A DNA stretch of 64,000 bases, from positions 1 to 64,000 of the forward strand of contig JACRBL010000022.1 in the NCBI GenBank assembly GCA_016234485.1, read 5' to 3'. The position numbers and the translations under genes are program-made. Under the pieces are notes generated by a model, which was not told the origin of the DNA, ran no database searches, and was given only the letters and a program-made list of their open reading frames with translations. Below, one piece after another: positions 34,960 through 43,073 of the stretch; within the stretch, counting starts at the first letter, position 1, and each line of letters begins with the position of its first letter. This DNA comes from Chloroflexota bacterium. Lineage in GTDB: Bacteria > Chloroflexota > Anaerolineae > Anaerolineales > Villigracilaceae.

Positions 34960-35118
34960 CGCACCACACATTGGAATTGCAGGCCTTTGCCTGCGATTTG
35001 GTTTTACGTACAACCGCCCGGATAGAGACTATCCGGGCGAACCAGGGACTTTAGATAAGTTCCCGGGGCTTTTTGTTTGGCACAAAATCTTATTTGTGCC
35101 TCGTTGCACTAGATGAAG
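34960..35118 (-). promoter_or_regulatory. Structured leader of the atp operon
   Basis: On the minus strand three stems precede atpA: GGCACAAAT...ATTTTGTGCC, then CCCGGATAG / CTATCCGGG, then GCAGGC / GCCTGC, followed by the GGAGG of atpA. The order and distance suggest a folded 5' UTR. I do not recognise it as a known riboswitch class. Confidence 0.45.
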
Positions 35119-35308
35119 CCAATGATAACTGAAAGCATAGGGATTGTCTAGTTACTTTCATCGTAGACTCACCTGACCCTGTCATAAACAGGAAGTTCCT
35201 TCATTATTTCGGAAAATTTTAAACTTCCTCCCCCTTCAAAAACCTTGCCAGATGGCCGTGATGTTTTATACTAGTTTTTTAGCATCAACCACAAAGGAGC
35301 AATTCCCA
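35119..35308. other. Divergent promoter region of atpA and the ATP-grasp gene
   Basis: Mixed-composition DNA with no ORF. TTTTATACTAGTT near 35264-35276 gives a TATACT -10-like box about 40 bases before the ATP-grasp ATG. The AAAGGAG ribosome site is at 35293-35299. Confidence 0.45.
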
Positions 35309-36421
35309 ATGGAGAAACCTCCCTCACGCATGAAACGGTATTGGAAGATCGCCGTCATCGCCAACATCAAAGATGAAAGCCAGCCCAAACCCGAAGGCGT
35401 TCCGCCCGACGCGTTCGCGGACTTCGACCACATCGAGACCATCCACCACATTCAGGGCGCGCTCGAAAGCGACGGCCATGAGACAAAATTCCTGATGGCC
35501 GACCGCACCCTGCCGCAGACGGTTCAGGACTACGCGCCCGACATCTGCTTCAACATCGCCGAGGGACTCGGCGGCGACGCGCGCGAGGCCCACGTCCCGG
35601 CCCTGCTTGAGATGTTCGGCATCCCCTACACGGGTTCGCGCGTGTTGACCAACGCCATCTCGCTCGACAAAACCCTGACGAAACGCATCTGGCGTGACCG
35701 TCGTCTGCCTGTGGCCCCCTTCCAGGAATTTCTCACGGGCGACGAACCCCTGCGCCCCGACCTGAAGTATCCGCTCTTCGTCAAGCCGGCCCGCGAAGGG
35801 ACAGGCATGGGCGTGGACGCGAAAGCCATCGTCAAGAACGAAGCGGAACTGCGAGAGCGCGTCAGCTGGGTGGTCGGCACATATCAACAGCCCGCGCTCG
35901 TGGAGACCTTTCTCTCGGGCCGCGAATTCACCGTCGGCGTGATGGGACGCGCTGACGCGAAGCTCTACTCGCGCCACCCCGAATGGTACGACGACAAGGA
36001 CGGCTTCCACCGCTTCCCCATCCTGGAGTTGGACGCGAGCCGCTCCGTCACGCCGAATGTTTACAGTCAGGCCGCGAAGGCTAAAGATGTCGGCGAACAA
36101 GGCGCGCCCGATTACATCTGCCCCGCCAACGTGGAACCCGAACTCGAAAAGAAACTCAAGCACTTCGCCTACCGCGCCCACTTCCTGCTCGGCGCGCTGG
36201 ATGTCTCTCGCACCGACATCCGCCTCGACGATGAAGGCAACCCGCGCCTGCTCGAGATCAACACCCTGCCCGGCCTCACCCCCGATTACAGCGACCTCTG
36301 CCTGCAAGCCAAAGCCGAGGGCATTTCCTACAATGACTTGCTGCTCGATATTCTCTACCTGGCCGCAGGCCGCTGGGGCTTGCTCGAACCGCGCGAATTT
36401 GCGCCGAAATCGAAAAAGTAA
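35309..36421 (+). CDS. D-Ala-D-Ala-ligase-like ATP-grasp protein
   Basis: 370 residues. The N-terminal Rossmann-like domain has FNIAEGLGGDAREAHVPALL and EMFGIPYTGS, matching the Ddl pattern (FNIxEG...R...P...E...PYTGS). The ATP-grasp domain has YPLFVKPAREGTGMGVDA, VETFLSGREFTVGVMGR, and DIRLDDEGNPRLLEINTLPG with the metal-binding Asp/Glu/Asn. It ligates an amino acid or a small acid using ATP. True D-Ala-D-Ala ligase is possible, but the ~70-residue insert (SRHPEWYDDKDGFHRF to YICPANVE) and the solo context leave the substrate open. AAAGGAG lies 9 bases before the ATG. Confidence 0.88.
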   Translation: MEKPPSRMKRYWKIAVIANIKDESQPKPEGVPPDAFADFDHIETIHHIQGALESDGHETKFLMADRTLPQTVQDYAPDICFNIAEGLGGDAREAHVPALLEMFGIPYTGSRVLTNAISLDKTLTKRIWRDRRLPVAPFQEFLTGDEPLRPDLKYPLFVKPAREGTGMGVDAKAIVKNEAELRERVSWVVGTYQQPALVETFLSGREFTVGVMGRADAKLYSRHPEWYDDKDGFHRFPILELDASRSVTPNVYSQAAKAKDVGEQGAPDYICPANVEPELEKKLKHFAYRAHFLLGALDVSRTDIRLDDEGNPRLLEINTLPGLTPDYSDLCLQAKAEGISYNDLLLDILYLAAGRWGLLEPREFAPKSKK

Positions 36422-36439
36422 CCTGCCCCAAAAAATAAC

Positions 36440-36490
36440 CAATGAGACACGGAGACCGGAGATTTAAAACTCTGCGTCTCCGTGTCTGAT
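36440..36490. repeat. Inverted repeat GAGACACGGAGAC after the ATP-grasp gene
   Basis: GAGACACGGAGAC (36442 on) pairs with GTCTCCGTGTCT ending near 36488 across a 20-base loop that is itself partly symmetric. It may act as terminator. Only short T runs follow. Confidence 0.65.
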
Positions 36491-36581
36491 ATAAAAGCAC
36501 GGAGTCGAATGTCTCCGACAGTCGTTTCCAAAGTCAGAGATTTTGGACTCCGTTTTCGCAAACCCAGTTCGTTTGCCGCGA

Positions 36582-36587
36582 TATAAT
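36582..36587 (+). promoter_or_regulatory. -10 box, probably leaderless, before the DUF2085 gene
   Basis: TATAAT ends 6 bases before ATG 36594 with no ribosome site, the same arrangement as at nadC. Confidence 0.5.
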
Positions 36588-36593
36588 CTCTGC

Positions 36594-37421
36594 ATGTCAT
36601 CCCCCCTCACTCAAAAAATTTCACGCTGGTTTGTGCCGATCGCCGCGTTGATCGCCTTCGCGGGTTGGCTTTACATTGCCCCGCCAGGCGTCCTCGGCAA
36701 ATTGGACGCGGTCGGCTACGCGGTCTGTCATCGCATTGACGAGCGCTCCTTCCACATCGGCGAGCGTCAACTCCCGCTCTGCGCGCGTTGCTCTGGCACG
36801 TTCACCTCCGCCGCGGTCACATTGACCTTTCTCGCCTTCACCGCCCGCAAACGCGGCGGCATGCCTCACAAAAAATTCTACATCCTCTTCGCGCTGCTCT
36901 TCCTCGCCTTCGCGGTGGACGGGAGCAACTCCTACCTCTACCTGCTCAAACAGGTCACGGGCGGGCTCCAGCAGATACCCAACCTCTACACGCCCAATCA
37001 CACCTTGCGATTGTTGACAGGGACAGGCATGGGCATGACGATGGCCTTCTTCCTCTTCCCCGCCTTCAATCAATCGGTCTGGCGGGACCTCGATATGGCT
37101 CCCGTCGTGGACGCGTTCCCACGCTTCTTCGCCATCGTCGGAATCCTGCTCGCCATTGACCTTGTCATCCTGACCGAGTCGCCCATCATCCTCTATCCCA
37201 TCGCCATCATCAGTCCGCTCGGAGTCCTGGCCTTGCTGAGTCTAGTTTTCTCCATCGTCTGGTTGATGATCATGCGGCAGGACAATACGCTCGTCAATTT
37301 CCGCGAATTGGGCTTCCCTCTCCTCGCAGGCTTCACGCTGGCATTGTTAATGATTCTCGCTATTGATTTGTTTCGATTACAATTAACGGGAACGTGGGGA
37401 GCCTTTCCCCTCGGCACGTAG
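36594..37421 (+). CDS. DUF2085 family membrane protein
   Basis: 275 residues with about six hydrophobic segments. The DUF2085 signature is present near residues 45-65: AVCHRIDERSFHIGERQLPL followed by CARCSGTF, with three conserved cysteines that could bind metal or form a disulfide. Function unknown. The start is chosen at ATG 36594 because upstream codons overlap the -10 box. Confidence 0.85.
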   Translation: MSSPLTQKISRWFVPIAALIAFAGWLYIAPPGVLGKLDAVGYAVCHRIDERSFHIGERQLPLCARCSGTFTSAAVTLTFLAFTARKRGGMPHKKFYILFALLFLAFAVDGSNSYLYLLKQVTGGLQQIPNLYTPNHTLRLLTGTGMGMTMAFFLFPAFNQSVWRDLDMAPVVDAFPRFFAIVGILLAIDLVILTESPIILYPIAIISPLGVLALLSLVFSIVWLMIMRQDNTLVNFRELGFPLLAGFTLALLMILAIDLFRLQLTGTWGAFPLGT

Positions 37422-37425
37422 TATG

Positions 37426-37512
37426 CCGTCATTGCGAGGAGCGTTCTTTGCAACGAAGCAATCTCCTCGACTAAGCGGGGATTGCTTCGGGAAGACCGCC
37501 CTCGCAATGACG
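37426..37512. repeat. Palindromic repeat, CGTCATTGCGAG family, copy 4
   Basis: The ends CCGTCATTGCGAGG and CCTCGCAATGACGG enclose inner CGAAGCAATC and GGGGATTGCTTCG. It lies 5 bases after the DUF2085 stop. Confidence 0.88.
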
Positions 37513-37533
37513 GGCGATTATCAGGAGAACGAC

Positions 37534-38106
37534 ATGGAATTACTCACTGGAATTTTTTCCGCCTTTGGTCTCTCCGCCAGCGCGGGGCTGAACGCCTACA
37601 TTCCCCTGCTGGCGATCGGCGTGTTGGATCATTACACCAACCTCCTCAACCTGCAAAAGCCCTGGGACACGCTTTCCAACCCGTGGATTCTCATCCTGCT
37701 GGGCATCCTGCTCATCATCGAGATGCTGGCCGATAAAATTCCCACAGTCAATCACGTCAACGATCTCATCCAGACCGTCGTCCGCCCCGCGGCGGGAGCG
37801 GTGGCCTTCGCGGCCAGCGCCAACGTTATCACCGACGTGAACCCCGTCCTGGCCCTCGCGCTGGGGCTGTTCGTGGCGGGCGGCGTCCACGCCACCAAGT
37901 CGGTGGTGGTGCGTCCCGCCGTCACAGCGACAACGGGCGGCGCGGCCAACATGCCCGTCAGCGTGGCCGAAGATGTGGCCGCCACGGGCGTGTCACTGCT
38001 GGCGATCGTCCTCCCGCTCGCGGCTGGTACGTTGTTGATCGTGGCCGCCGCGCTGTTCATCTGGTGGTGGTGGAATCGCTCGAACAAAAAATCGCCCGCC
38101 GCGTAA
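37534..38106 (+). CDS. DUF4126 family membrane protein
   Basis: 190 residues with four to five hydrophobic segments. N-terminal FSAFGLSASAGLNAYIPLL, then DKIPTVNHVNDLIQTVVRPA, match DUF4126. The C-terminus is LLIVAAALFIWWWWNRSNKK. Function unknown. CAGGAGA lies 6 bases before the ATG. Confidence 0.85.
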   Translation: MELLTGIFSAFGLSASAGLNAYIPLLAIGVLDHYTNLLNLQKPWDTLSNPWILILLGILLIIEMLADKIPTVNHVNDLIQTVVRPAAGAVAFAASANVITDVNPVLALALGLFVAGGVHATKSVVVRPAVTATTGGAANMPVSVAEDVAATGVSLLAIVLPLAAGTLLIVAAALFIWWWWNRSNKKSPAA

Positions 38107-38174
38107 AGCGAATTCATGCCGCCGTGCAAGCGCTGGCATAATATCGAGAAATCCATTTTCAAGGAGAAGAAGAA

Positions 38175-38348
38175 ATGAACGAAACCGTCATCTCAACCCC
38201 TCAGCCGCCCCAACCCGACGCGCCGAAGAAGAACAACACCGTCATCATCATCGCTGTCGTAGCGGGAGTGGTTCTGTGTTGTTGTTGCGTGATCCTTCTG
38301 GGAGCCTGGTTTTTCGGCGATACGATCATCTACCAACTCGGCCTTTAA
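38175..38348 (+). CDS. 57-residue single-helix membrane microprotein
   Basis: A short ORF with a perfect AAGGAGAAG ribosome site 5 bases before ATG 38175. The N-terminus is proline-rich (STPQPPQPDAPKKN). One membrane helix follows (TVIIIAVVAGVVLCCCCVIL) with four consecutive cysteines, and then a short tail GDTIIYQLGL. A TAATAT-like -10 box lies about 35 bases upstream. The ribosome site, hydrophobic pattern and terminator following it argue that it is real. Cys4 in the membrane may be lipidated or bind metal; this is a guess. Confidence 0.75.
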   Translation: MNETVISTPQPPQPDAPKKNNTVIIIAVVAGVVLCCCCVILLGAWFFGDTIIYQLGL

Positions 38349-38355
38349 TAAACCA

Positions 38356-38395
38356 AATCAAAACGGCCTGCGCTAATCCACAGGCCGTTTTGATT
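38356..38395. terminator. Bidirectional terminator
   Basis: A perfect 15-bp stem (AATCAAAACGGCCTG / CAGGCCGTTTTGATT) with a 10-base loop overlaps the stop codon of the DUF402 gene on the minus strand. Confidence 0.88.
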
Positions 38396-38834
38396 TAAAG
38401 TAGGTTTGCAATTCCAGCAACGCGTCGCGCGCAGAGCGGCGCGTTCTTTCATCCAGATCGGCGGCGAGAAATTCATCTTCATCCAAAATCGTTTGCGCGC
38501 CATTCGAGGAAACCCAAAGGTCAACGAACAAGTCCACGTATTCTACGCGGCCATCCAAAATTTTGGCAGGACACGTGATGTTGCAATACCAGCCTTTCAG
38601 CGCGCCGTCGTCGCGGTCGTAAATTTCAAAAATGTTGTACCAGCGCTTCGAATAATACGTCTCCACAAAACGATCGCCGCGTTTGAGAGAGGTATCCATG
38701 AAGGGCGCGTCGTCGCGGTCGAAGAAGGCTTCGAGCGTCAACCAGTCAGCGCCGCGCGCTGTCACCTCGCCCTCGTAACGCCACTTCAACTCGCCTTGCG
38801 GACTCAATTTATCCACGACGATTGTTTCACGCAT
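38373..38834 (-). CDS. DUF402 domain protein (NtdP/FomD-like)
   Basis: 153 residues. The DUF402 core is visible: YYSKRWYNIFEIYDRDDGAL, KGWYCNITCPAKI, VEYVDLFVDLWV and LDEDEFLAADLD, with acidic metal ligands as in nucleoside di/triphosphatase NtdP and FomD. It probably hydrolyses a nucleotide or phosphoester. ATG 38834 overlaps the thiQ stop by 8 bases, so it is the last gene of the thiamine operon. A role in thiamine metabolism is possible but not shown. Confidence 0.85.
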   Translation of the reverse strand: MRETIVVDKLSPQGELKWRYEGEVTARGADWLTLEAFFDRDDAPFMDTSLKRGDRFVETYYSKRWYNIFEIYDRDDGALKGWYCNITCPAKILDGRVEYVDLFVDLWVSSNGAQTILDEDEFLAADLDERTRRSARDALLELQTYFKSKRPVD

Positions 38835-39957
38835 GACCGAGACACTCCACGCGGAACGCAACCGAAATCTCCGAGCCGATCTCTGGAGCCTCGTCCATCA
38901 GGATGACCAACCCGCCTCCCAACCTGACCTTGAACTGGTCGCGCCGAAACAGCGCTTCATCCACCCGAGCCTTGATCCTCGCCCCTCTCGCTGACGGTTT
39001 CAACAACAGCGCGACTTCTTCCCCTTCCGCATGACGATGTCCACACTCCATTTCAAAGATTCCAAAGTCAGTTTTAACTTGAAACGTGGAACTTGAAACC
39101 TGAAACACTTTCCCATCCACCACATTCCCCACCCCCAAAAACCGCGCGGCCCACGCCGATTGTGGATCGTTCCATACCTGCGCGGGACTCCCCTCGCGGA
39201 CGATGACTCCCTCGTGCAGGAGCAGAATCCGATCGGCGATGGCGAAGGCCTCTTCCTGATCGTGCGTGACGTAAATGGCAGGGATGCGCGTCCGATGCAA
39301 AATGGCGCGCAACTCGTCGAGCAACTCTTCCTTGAGCGAACGATCCAACGCGCCGAGCGGTTCATCAAACATCAGCAAGCGTGGACGCGGCGCGAGCGCA
39401 CGCGCCAACGCCACGCGTTGTTGCTCGCCGCCAGAGAGGTCGGTGACGCGGCGAGCGCCGAAGCCAGAGAGATTCACAAGCTCCAGCGCTTCCGCCACGC
39501 GTTTCGCTAATTCGGTCTTGGAATTTTTCTCCCCTTGACCATCCGTCATTGCGAGCGCTTTTTGCGAAGCAATCTCCTCGTTGGCGCGGGGATTGCTTCG
39601 TCGGGAAAACCGCCCTCCTCGCAATGACGGAAATAATCGCAATGGCGAATGGACACGCATCCGCAAGCCGAACGCGACGTTCTCAAAAACTGTCAGATGC
39701 GGAAAAAGCGCGTAGTCCTGGAAGACCAGCCCAAAGTCACGCGCGTGAGGCGGGATGGGGGCGAGGTCCGCGCTGTCCCAGAGGACGCGTCCTGCTTCGG
39801 GAGGTTCAAGTCCCGCGATGATCCGCAACAACGTGGACTTTCCACTGCCCGACGCGCCGAGCAGGCAGATCGTCTCGCCCGCGTGGACAGTAAAGGATAC
39901 ACCCTGGAGAAGGGGCTGACCTTCGTAATGTTTGGAGATGTTAGTAATAGTGAGCAT
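38827..39957 (-). CDS. thiQ: ABC transporter ATP-binding protein, thiamine type, with repeat DNA inside
   Basis: 376 residues. Walker A GASGSGKSTLL, Q-loop VFQDYALFPHL, signature LSGGEQQRVALARALAP, Walker B LLMFDEPLGALD, H-loop YVTHDQEEA, and a C-terminal regulatory domain with GSPAQVWNDP. Between Q-loop and signature an extra ~45 residues are encoded by a complete palindromic repeat element (39543-39630). A second insert (VFQVSSSTFQVK, near 39060-39110) is encoded by a TTTCAAGTTCCA-type word repeat. The frame stays open through both. Together with ThiB and ThiP it imports thiamine or a precursor. The C-terminal domain makes it longer than the enteric ThiQ. Confidence 0.9.
   Translation of the reverse strand: MLTITNISKHYEGQPLLQGVSFTVHAGETICLLGASGSGKSTLLRIIAGLEPPEAGRVLWDSADLAPIPPHARDFGLVFQDYALFPHLTVFENVAFGLRMRVHSPLRLFPSLRGGRFSRRSNPRANEEIASQKALAMTDGQGEKNSKTELAKRVAEALELVNLSGFGARRVTDLSGGEQQRVALARALAPRPRLLMFDEPLGALDRSLKEELLDELRAILHRTRIPAIYVTHDQEEAFAIADRILLLHEGVIVREGSPAQVWNDPQSAWAARFLGVGNVVDGKVFQVSSSTFQVKTDFGIFEMECGHRHAEGEEVALLLKPSARGARIKARVDEALFRRDQFKVRLGGGLVILMDEAPEIGSEISVAFRVECLGHA
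39543..39630. repeat. Palindromic repeat, CGTCATTGCGAG family, copy 5, inside the thiQ reading frame
   Basis: The ends CCGTCATTGCGAGCG and CTCCTCGCAATGACGG enclose inner GCGAAGCAATC and GGGGATTGCTTCG. Read on the minus strand it encodes SLRGGRFSRRSNPRANEEIA followed by SQKALAMTD, and it keeps the thiQ frame. Confidence 0.92.
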
Positions 39958-40026
39958 AATTTGTAGAGCCTACTGCGTACTGCGTATTGCGCTGGCTACG
40001 AAATACGCAGTACGCAATACGAAATA
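39958..40026. repeat. TACTGCGTA word repeat between thiP and thiQ
   Basis: GTACTGCGTATTGCG and TACGAAATACGCAGTACGCA are inverted copies of one word. The same family occurs at 44815-44880 and, as TTGCGTGTTGCGTATTGCG, inside thiP. Confidence 0.8.
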
Positions 40027-41808
40027 TCAAAATTCTTCAGAGCCAGACAAGCGTATTTTTTCGATCAACAAAATACCAAGCAAAGTAACGAGCATCAAAA
40101 TCGTGGACATGGCCATGGCCTGGCCATAGTTCAGTCCGCCAGGTTGCGAGAGGAAGCGGGCGATGGCAAGCGGCAGAGTTGGCAGGTCGGGACGGGCAAG
40201 CAGGGAGGCCGCGCCAAACTCGCCGAGCGAGACGGTGAACGCGAACGTGGACGCGGCGAGAAGCGCGCGAGAGACGATCGGCCAGTCCACGGTCTGCCAG
40301 ACGCGCAGGGGCGAGGCGCCGAGGGACGCGGCCGCGTGACGGAGCCGTTCGGGGATGGAGGCGAGCGCGGGTTGGAGAACCCGAATCACGAAGGGCAAGG
40401 CGATGACGGTGTGGGCGAGGGGGACGATCAGTGGGGAAGTGATCAGTGACCAGTGACCAATGATCAGTGGCTGGTTGAAGGTGATAAGGTAGCCGAGGCC
40501 GAGGGTGACGGCGGACGCGCCGAGAGGCAGGATGAGGAAGGGGTCAATGAATTTGGAAAAGACGGTTTGCCGTTTGAGCGCGGCCGCGGCGGGGAAGCCC
40601 AGCGCGAGCGAAAGGAGGACGGTCGCGATGGCGTAGGTGAGCGAGTTGCGCGCGGCTTCGGCGGGCGGGACGTAAAAGACCGAGTGGCGTCGGTTGACGA
40701 AGAGCTCGGAATAATAATCGAAGGTGAGGCCGTATTGGACTTCGTCGCGCTGGCCGCGGTCGGCTTCGGTGCGGGCGAGGGAGCGGAGAGGGATGGAGAT
40801 TAAAGGTAAAACGAAAAACGTAAAAAGTAAGAAGGATAGGCCAAAAACAAAGGCACGCTCGCGCAGAGATTTGGGCGGACGGGCAGTGGAGGGTTTGGGC
40901 GTGGTTGGGACGAGGGTGCGCGCTACAACCCGCTCATATAAAATGGAAACGGCCAGCGTGCAAAGCAGTTGAATGATCGAGAGCAAGGCGGCCATCGGCA
41001 GGTTGAGCAGGCGCATGGCCTGAATGTAAATTTCGGTTTCAAGGGTGGAAAATTGCGGGCCTCCCAAAAGGAGGATGACGCCAAAACTGGAAAAGTCAAA
41101 GAGGAAGACGAGCAGGCCAGAGGCGAGGAGCGGCCCGCGCAGGAGTGGAAGCGTGAGACGCGTCCAGACGCGGAAACTGTCCGCGCCGAGAGTCCGCGCG
41201 GCCTGTTCGAGACGCGGGTCGAGGTGGGTCAACGCGGCGCCGACGATGCGGATGACGATGGAGGTGTTGTAGAAAACGTGGGCGAGGAGGATGGCGGTTA
41301 GCGTCCCAACAAATGGAAGCGCATCGGCTGTTGCGTGTTGCGTATTGCGTAAAGAGGAGAGGAGGAGGGTGAGCCAACCGCGCGGGCCGAGCAGGGCGTT
41401 GAAGCCTGCCGCGACGACGACGGTGGGGAGCATGAACGGGACAGCCGTGAGCGCGCGCAGGAGAGGCTTGCCGCGAAAGTCGAAACGGGCGAAGAGGAAG
41501 GCAGAGGGGAGTCCGAGCAGGAAGGTGAGGAGGGTGGAGAGCGCGGCCTGGTAAAGCGTAAAACGTAAAACGTGTGAGGCGGTTTGGAAATTGGCGCTTG
41601 TCAAAACCGACGCGTCGAGGCTGAGGGAGAGGATACGCGCGAGCGGGAGGAAGAAGAAGAGGAGGAGGAAGAGGAGCGAAGGGAGGAGAAAGAAAGCAGA
41701 ATGCAGAGAGCGGACGGCGGAAGGCAAACGAATCAACGAATCAGCGAAACGACGCGGGGTCGAATCGCTGACTCGCTGACTTGCTGACTCGCTGAATCGC
41801 TGCCTCAT
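40027..41808 (-). CDS. thiP: ABC transporter permease, fused two-half type (ThiP-like)
   Basis: 593 residues with about 12 hydrophobic helices in two halves. Each half has an EAA loop: LEQAARTLGADSFRVWTRLT (first) and RLRHAAASLGASPLRVWQTV (second), as in ThiP/FbpB permeases. At least four stretches of the gene are word repeats found elsewhere between genes: near 41560 (GTAAAACGTAAAACG), 41335 (GTTGCGTGTTGCGTATTGCG), 40800 (GGTAAAACGAAAAACG) and 40440 (GATCAGTGACCAGTGACC). The region before the first helix (41700-41808) is also repeat DNA, so the start is uncertain. ATG 41808 lies 17 bases after the thiB stop. Confidence 0.85.
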   Translation of the reverse strand: MRQRFSESASQRVSDSTPRRFADSLIRLPSAVRSLHSAFFLLPSLLFLLLFFFLPLARILSLSLDASVLTSANFQTASHVLRFTLYQAALSTLLTFLLGLPSAFLFARFDFRGKPLLRALTAVPFMLPTVVVAAGFNALLGPRGWLTLLLSSLRNTQHATADALPFVGTLTAILLAHVFYNTSIVIRIVGAALTHLDPRLEQAARTLGADSFRVWTRLTLPLLRGPLLASGLLVFLFDFSSFGVILLLGGPQFSTLETEIYIQAMRLLNLPMAALLSIIQLLCTLAVSILYERVVARTLVPTTPKPSTARPPKSLRERAFVFGLSFLLFTFFVLPLISIPLRSLARTEADRGQRDEVQYGLTFDYYSELFVNRRHSVFYVPPAEAARNSLTYAIATVLLSLALGFPAAAALKRQTVFSKFIDPFLILPLGASAVTLGLGYLITFNQPLIIGHWSLITSPLIVPLAHTVIALPFVIRVLQPALASIPERLRHAAASLGASPLRVWQTVDWPIVSRALLAASTFAFTVSLGEFGAASLLARPDLPTLPLAIARFLSQPGGLNYGQAMAMSTILMLVTLLGILLIEKIRLSGSEEF

Positions 41809-41825
41809 TGAATCGCCGACTCGCC

Positions 41826-42941
41826 TTACCGCAAAACCGCGTCGGTCCATTCTTGAATCCAACGATCACGATTTGCGGCGATCACGTCGGGCGCGAGGAT
41901 GGCGGGATCGGTGGGATATTCGTTAAACTGGTAGAACGAATCGGGCAGGATGGCAAACGGGTCCACGGGCAGGACGAACATCTGCAGGGGCAGGTCTTCC
42001 TGGAACGTGAGGCTGAGCATGAAGTCCACGAAGCGCTCGGCGGCGGCGCGTTGGCGCGTCCCCGCGAGGATGCCGACAAACTCAATTTGGCGGAAACAGG
42101 TTTGAGGTCCAAGAATGGACGCGCTGGGCGATTGCTCGATGACGACCTCGCTATAGATCACTTCCGCGGCCGGGCTGGTCGCATACGAGACGACCATCGT
42201 CTGCGGGCCGCGTCCCGACGACGCGCTGAAGTTGGTGTAGTAGGCCGTCTCCCAATCGTTGACGACGACCAGTCCGTTGGCGCGCAGGGAACGCCAAAAA
42301 TCGAGATAGCCAGGTTCGCCAAAATGCGCCACCGTCGCCAGCAGGAACGCCAACCCAGGCGAAGACGTGGCGGGATTTTCCACCACCAGCATGCCGTTGT
42401 ATTCGGGGCGAATCAAATCGCCGAGCGTGGTCGGCACGGGCAGTTCGTTCTTCGCGAAAAAGGCGCGGTCATAATTGATGCACACGTCGCCGTAGTCCAC
42501 GGGTGTGGCACGGTTCTCGGGGTCGAGACGAAACTCGGCGGGCACGTTTGCCAGCGCGGGCGAGGCATACGCCTCGAAGATGCCCGCTTCGAGCGCGCGC
42601 GAAAGGAAGGTGTTATCCACGCCGTAGAAAACGTCGGCGAGCGGCGCGTCTTTTGAAAGGATGGCCTTGTTTAGCGCCTCGCCCACGTCGCCGCCATTGA
42701 GAAAAGTCACCTTCACGTTGTTGGCTTGCTCGAACGCGGCCAGCGCGCCCTCGCTGATGGCAAACGAGGAGTGCGTCATCACCGTGAGCGGAAGCGGTTC
42801 GCCCGAAGTAAGCGGGGTCACGGTCTGCGCGGTGGGCGGGGCAAGCACTTCCATTTCGATGGGAGATTGCGTGGCTGTGGCTTGCGGCGCGCAAGCGGAA
42901 AGCAGAATGCAGAATGCGGTAAGCAGAAGAAATTTTTTCAT
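41826..42941 (-). CDS. thiB: Thiamine ABC transporter substrate-binding lipoprotein (ThiB-like)
   Basis: 371 residues. Lipoprotein signal with lipobox LLSAC at residues 13-17. The thiamine/iron-binding protein family pattern is visible: LTVMTHSSFAISEGALAAFE, VTFLNGGDVGEALNKAIL, ADVFYGVDNTFLSRAL, PVDYGDVCINYD, and PATSSPGLAFLL. The hydrophobic core of the signal peptide (LLTAFCILLSA) is encoded by a CATTCTGCATTCTGC word repeat. It would bind thiamine outside the membrane and deliver it to ThiP. Confidence 0.88.
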   Translation of the reverse strand: MKKFLLLTAFCILLSACAPQATATQSPIEMEVLAPPTAQTVTPLTSGEPLPLTVMTHSSFAISEGALAAFEQANNVKVTFLNGGDVGEALNKAILSKDAPLADVFYGVDNTFLSRALEAGIFEAYASPALANVPAEFRLDPENRATPVDYGDVCINYDRAFFAKNELPVPTTLGDLIRPEYNGMLVVENPATSSPGLAFLLATVAHFGEPGYLDFWRSLRANGLVVVNDWETAYYTNFSASSGRGPQTMVVSYATSPAAEVIYSEVVIEQSPSASILGPQTCFRQIEFVGILAGTRQRAAAERFVDFMLSLTFQEDLPLQMFVLPVDPFAILPDSFYQFNEYPTDPAILAPDVIAANRDRWIQEWTDAVLR

Positions 42942-43073
42942 GGGGAACCTTTCGATTTACGATTTATGTCAAAGTTCGCGAGCAGTTGCACCCCTGGCAA
43001 CGCCCGCCAGGGCAGTTGTGCGAGCCGTCAGCACGATTTGCCAAGCAAATCGAACTGCTGGCGAAACAAGTAT

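Noticed and set aside
33902..35116. 404-codon plus-strand ORF opposite atpA
   Set aside because: Reverse shadow of a confirmed essential gene with high third-position GC.
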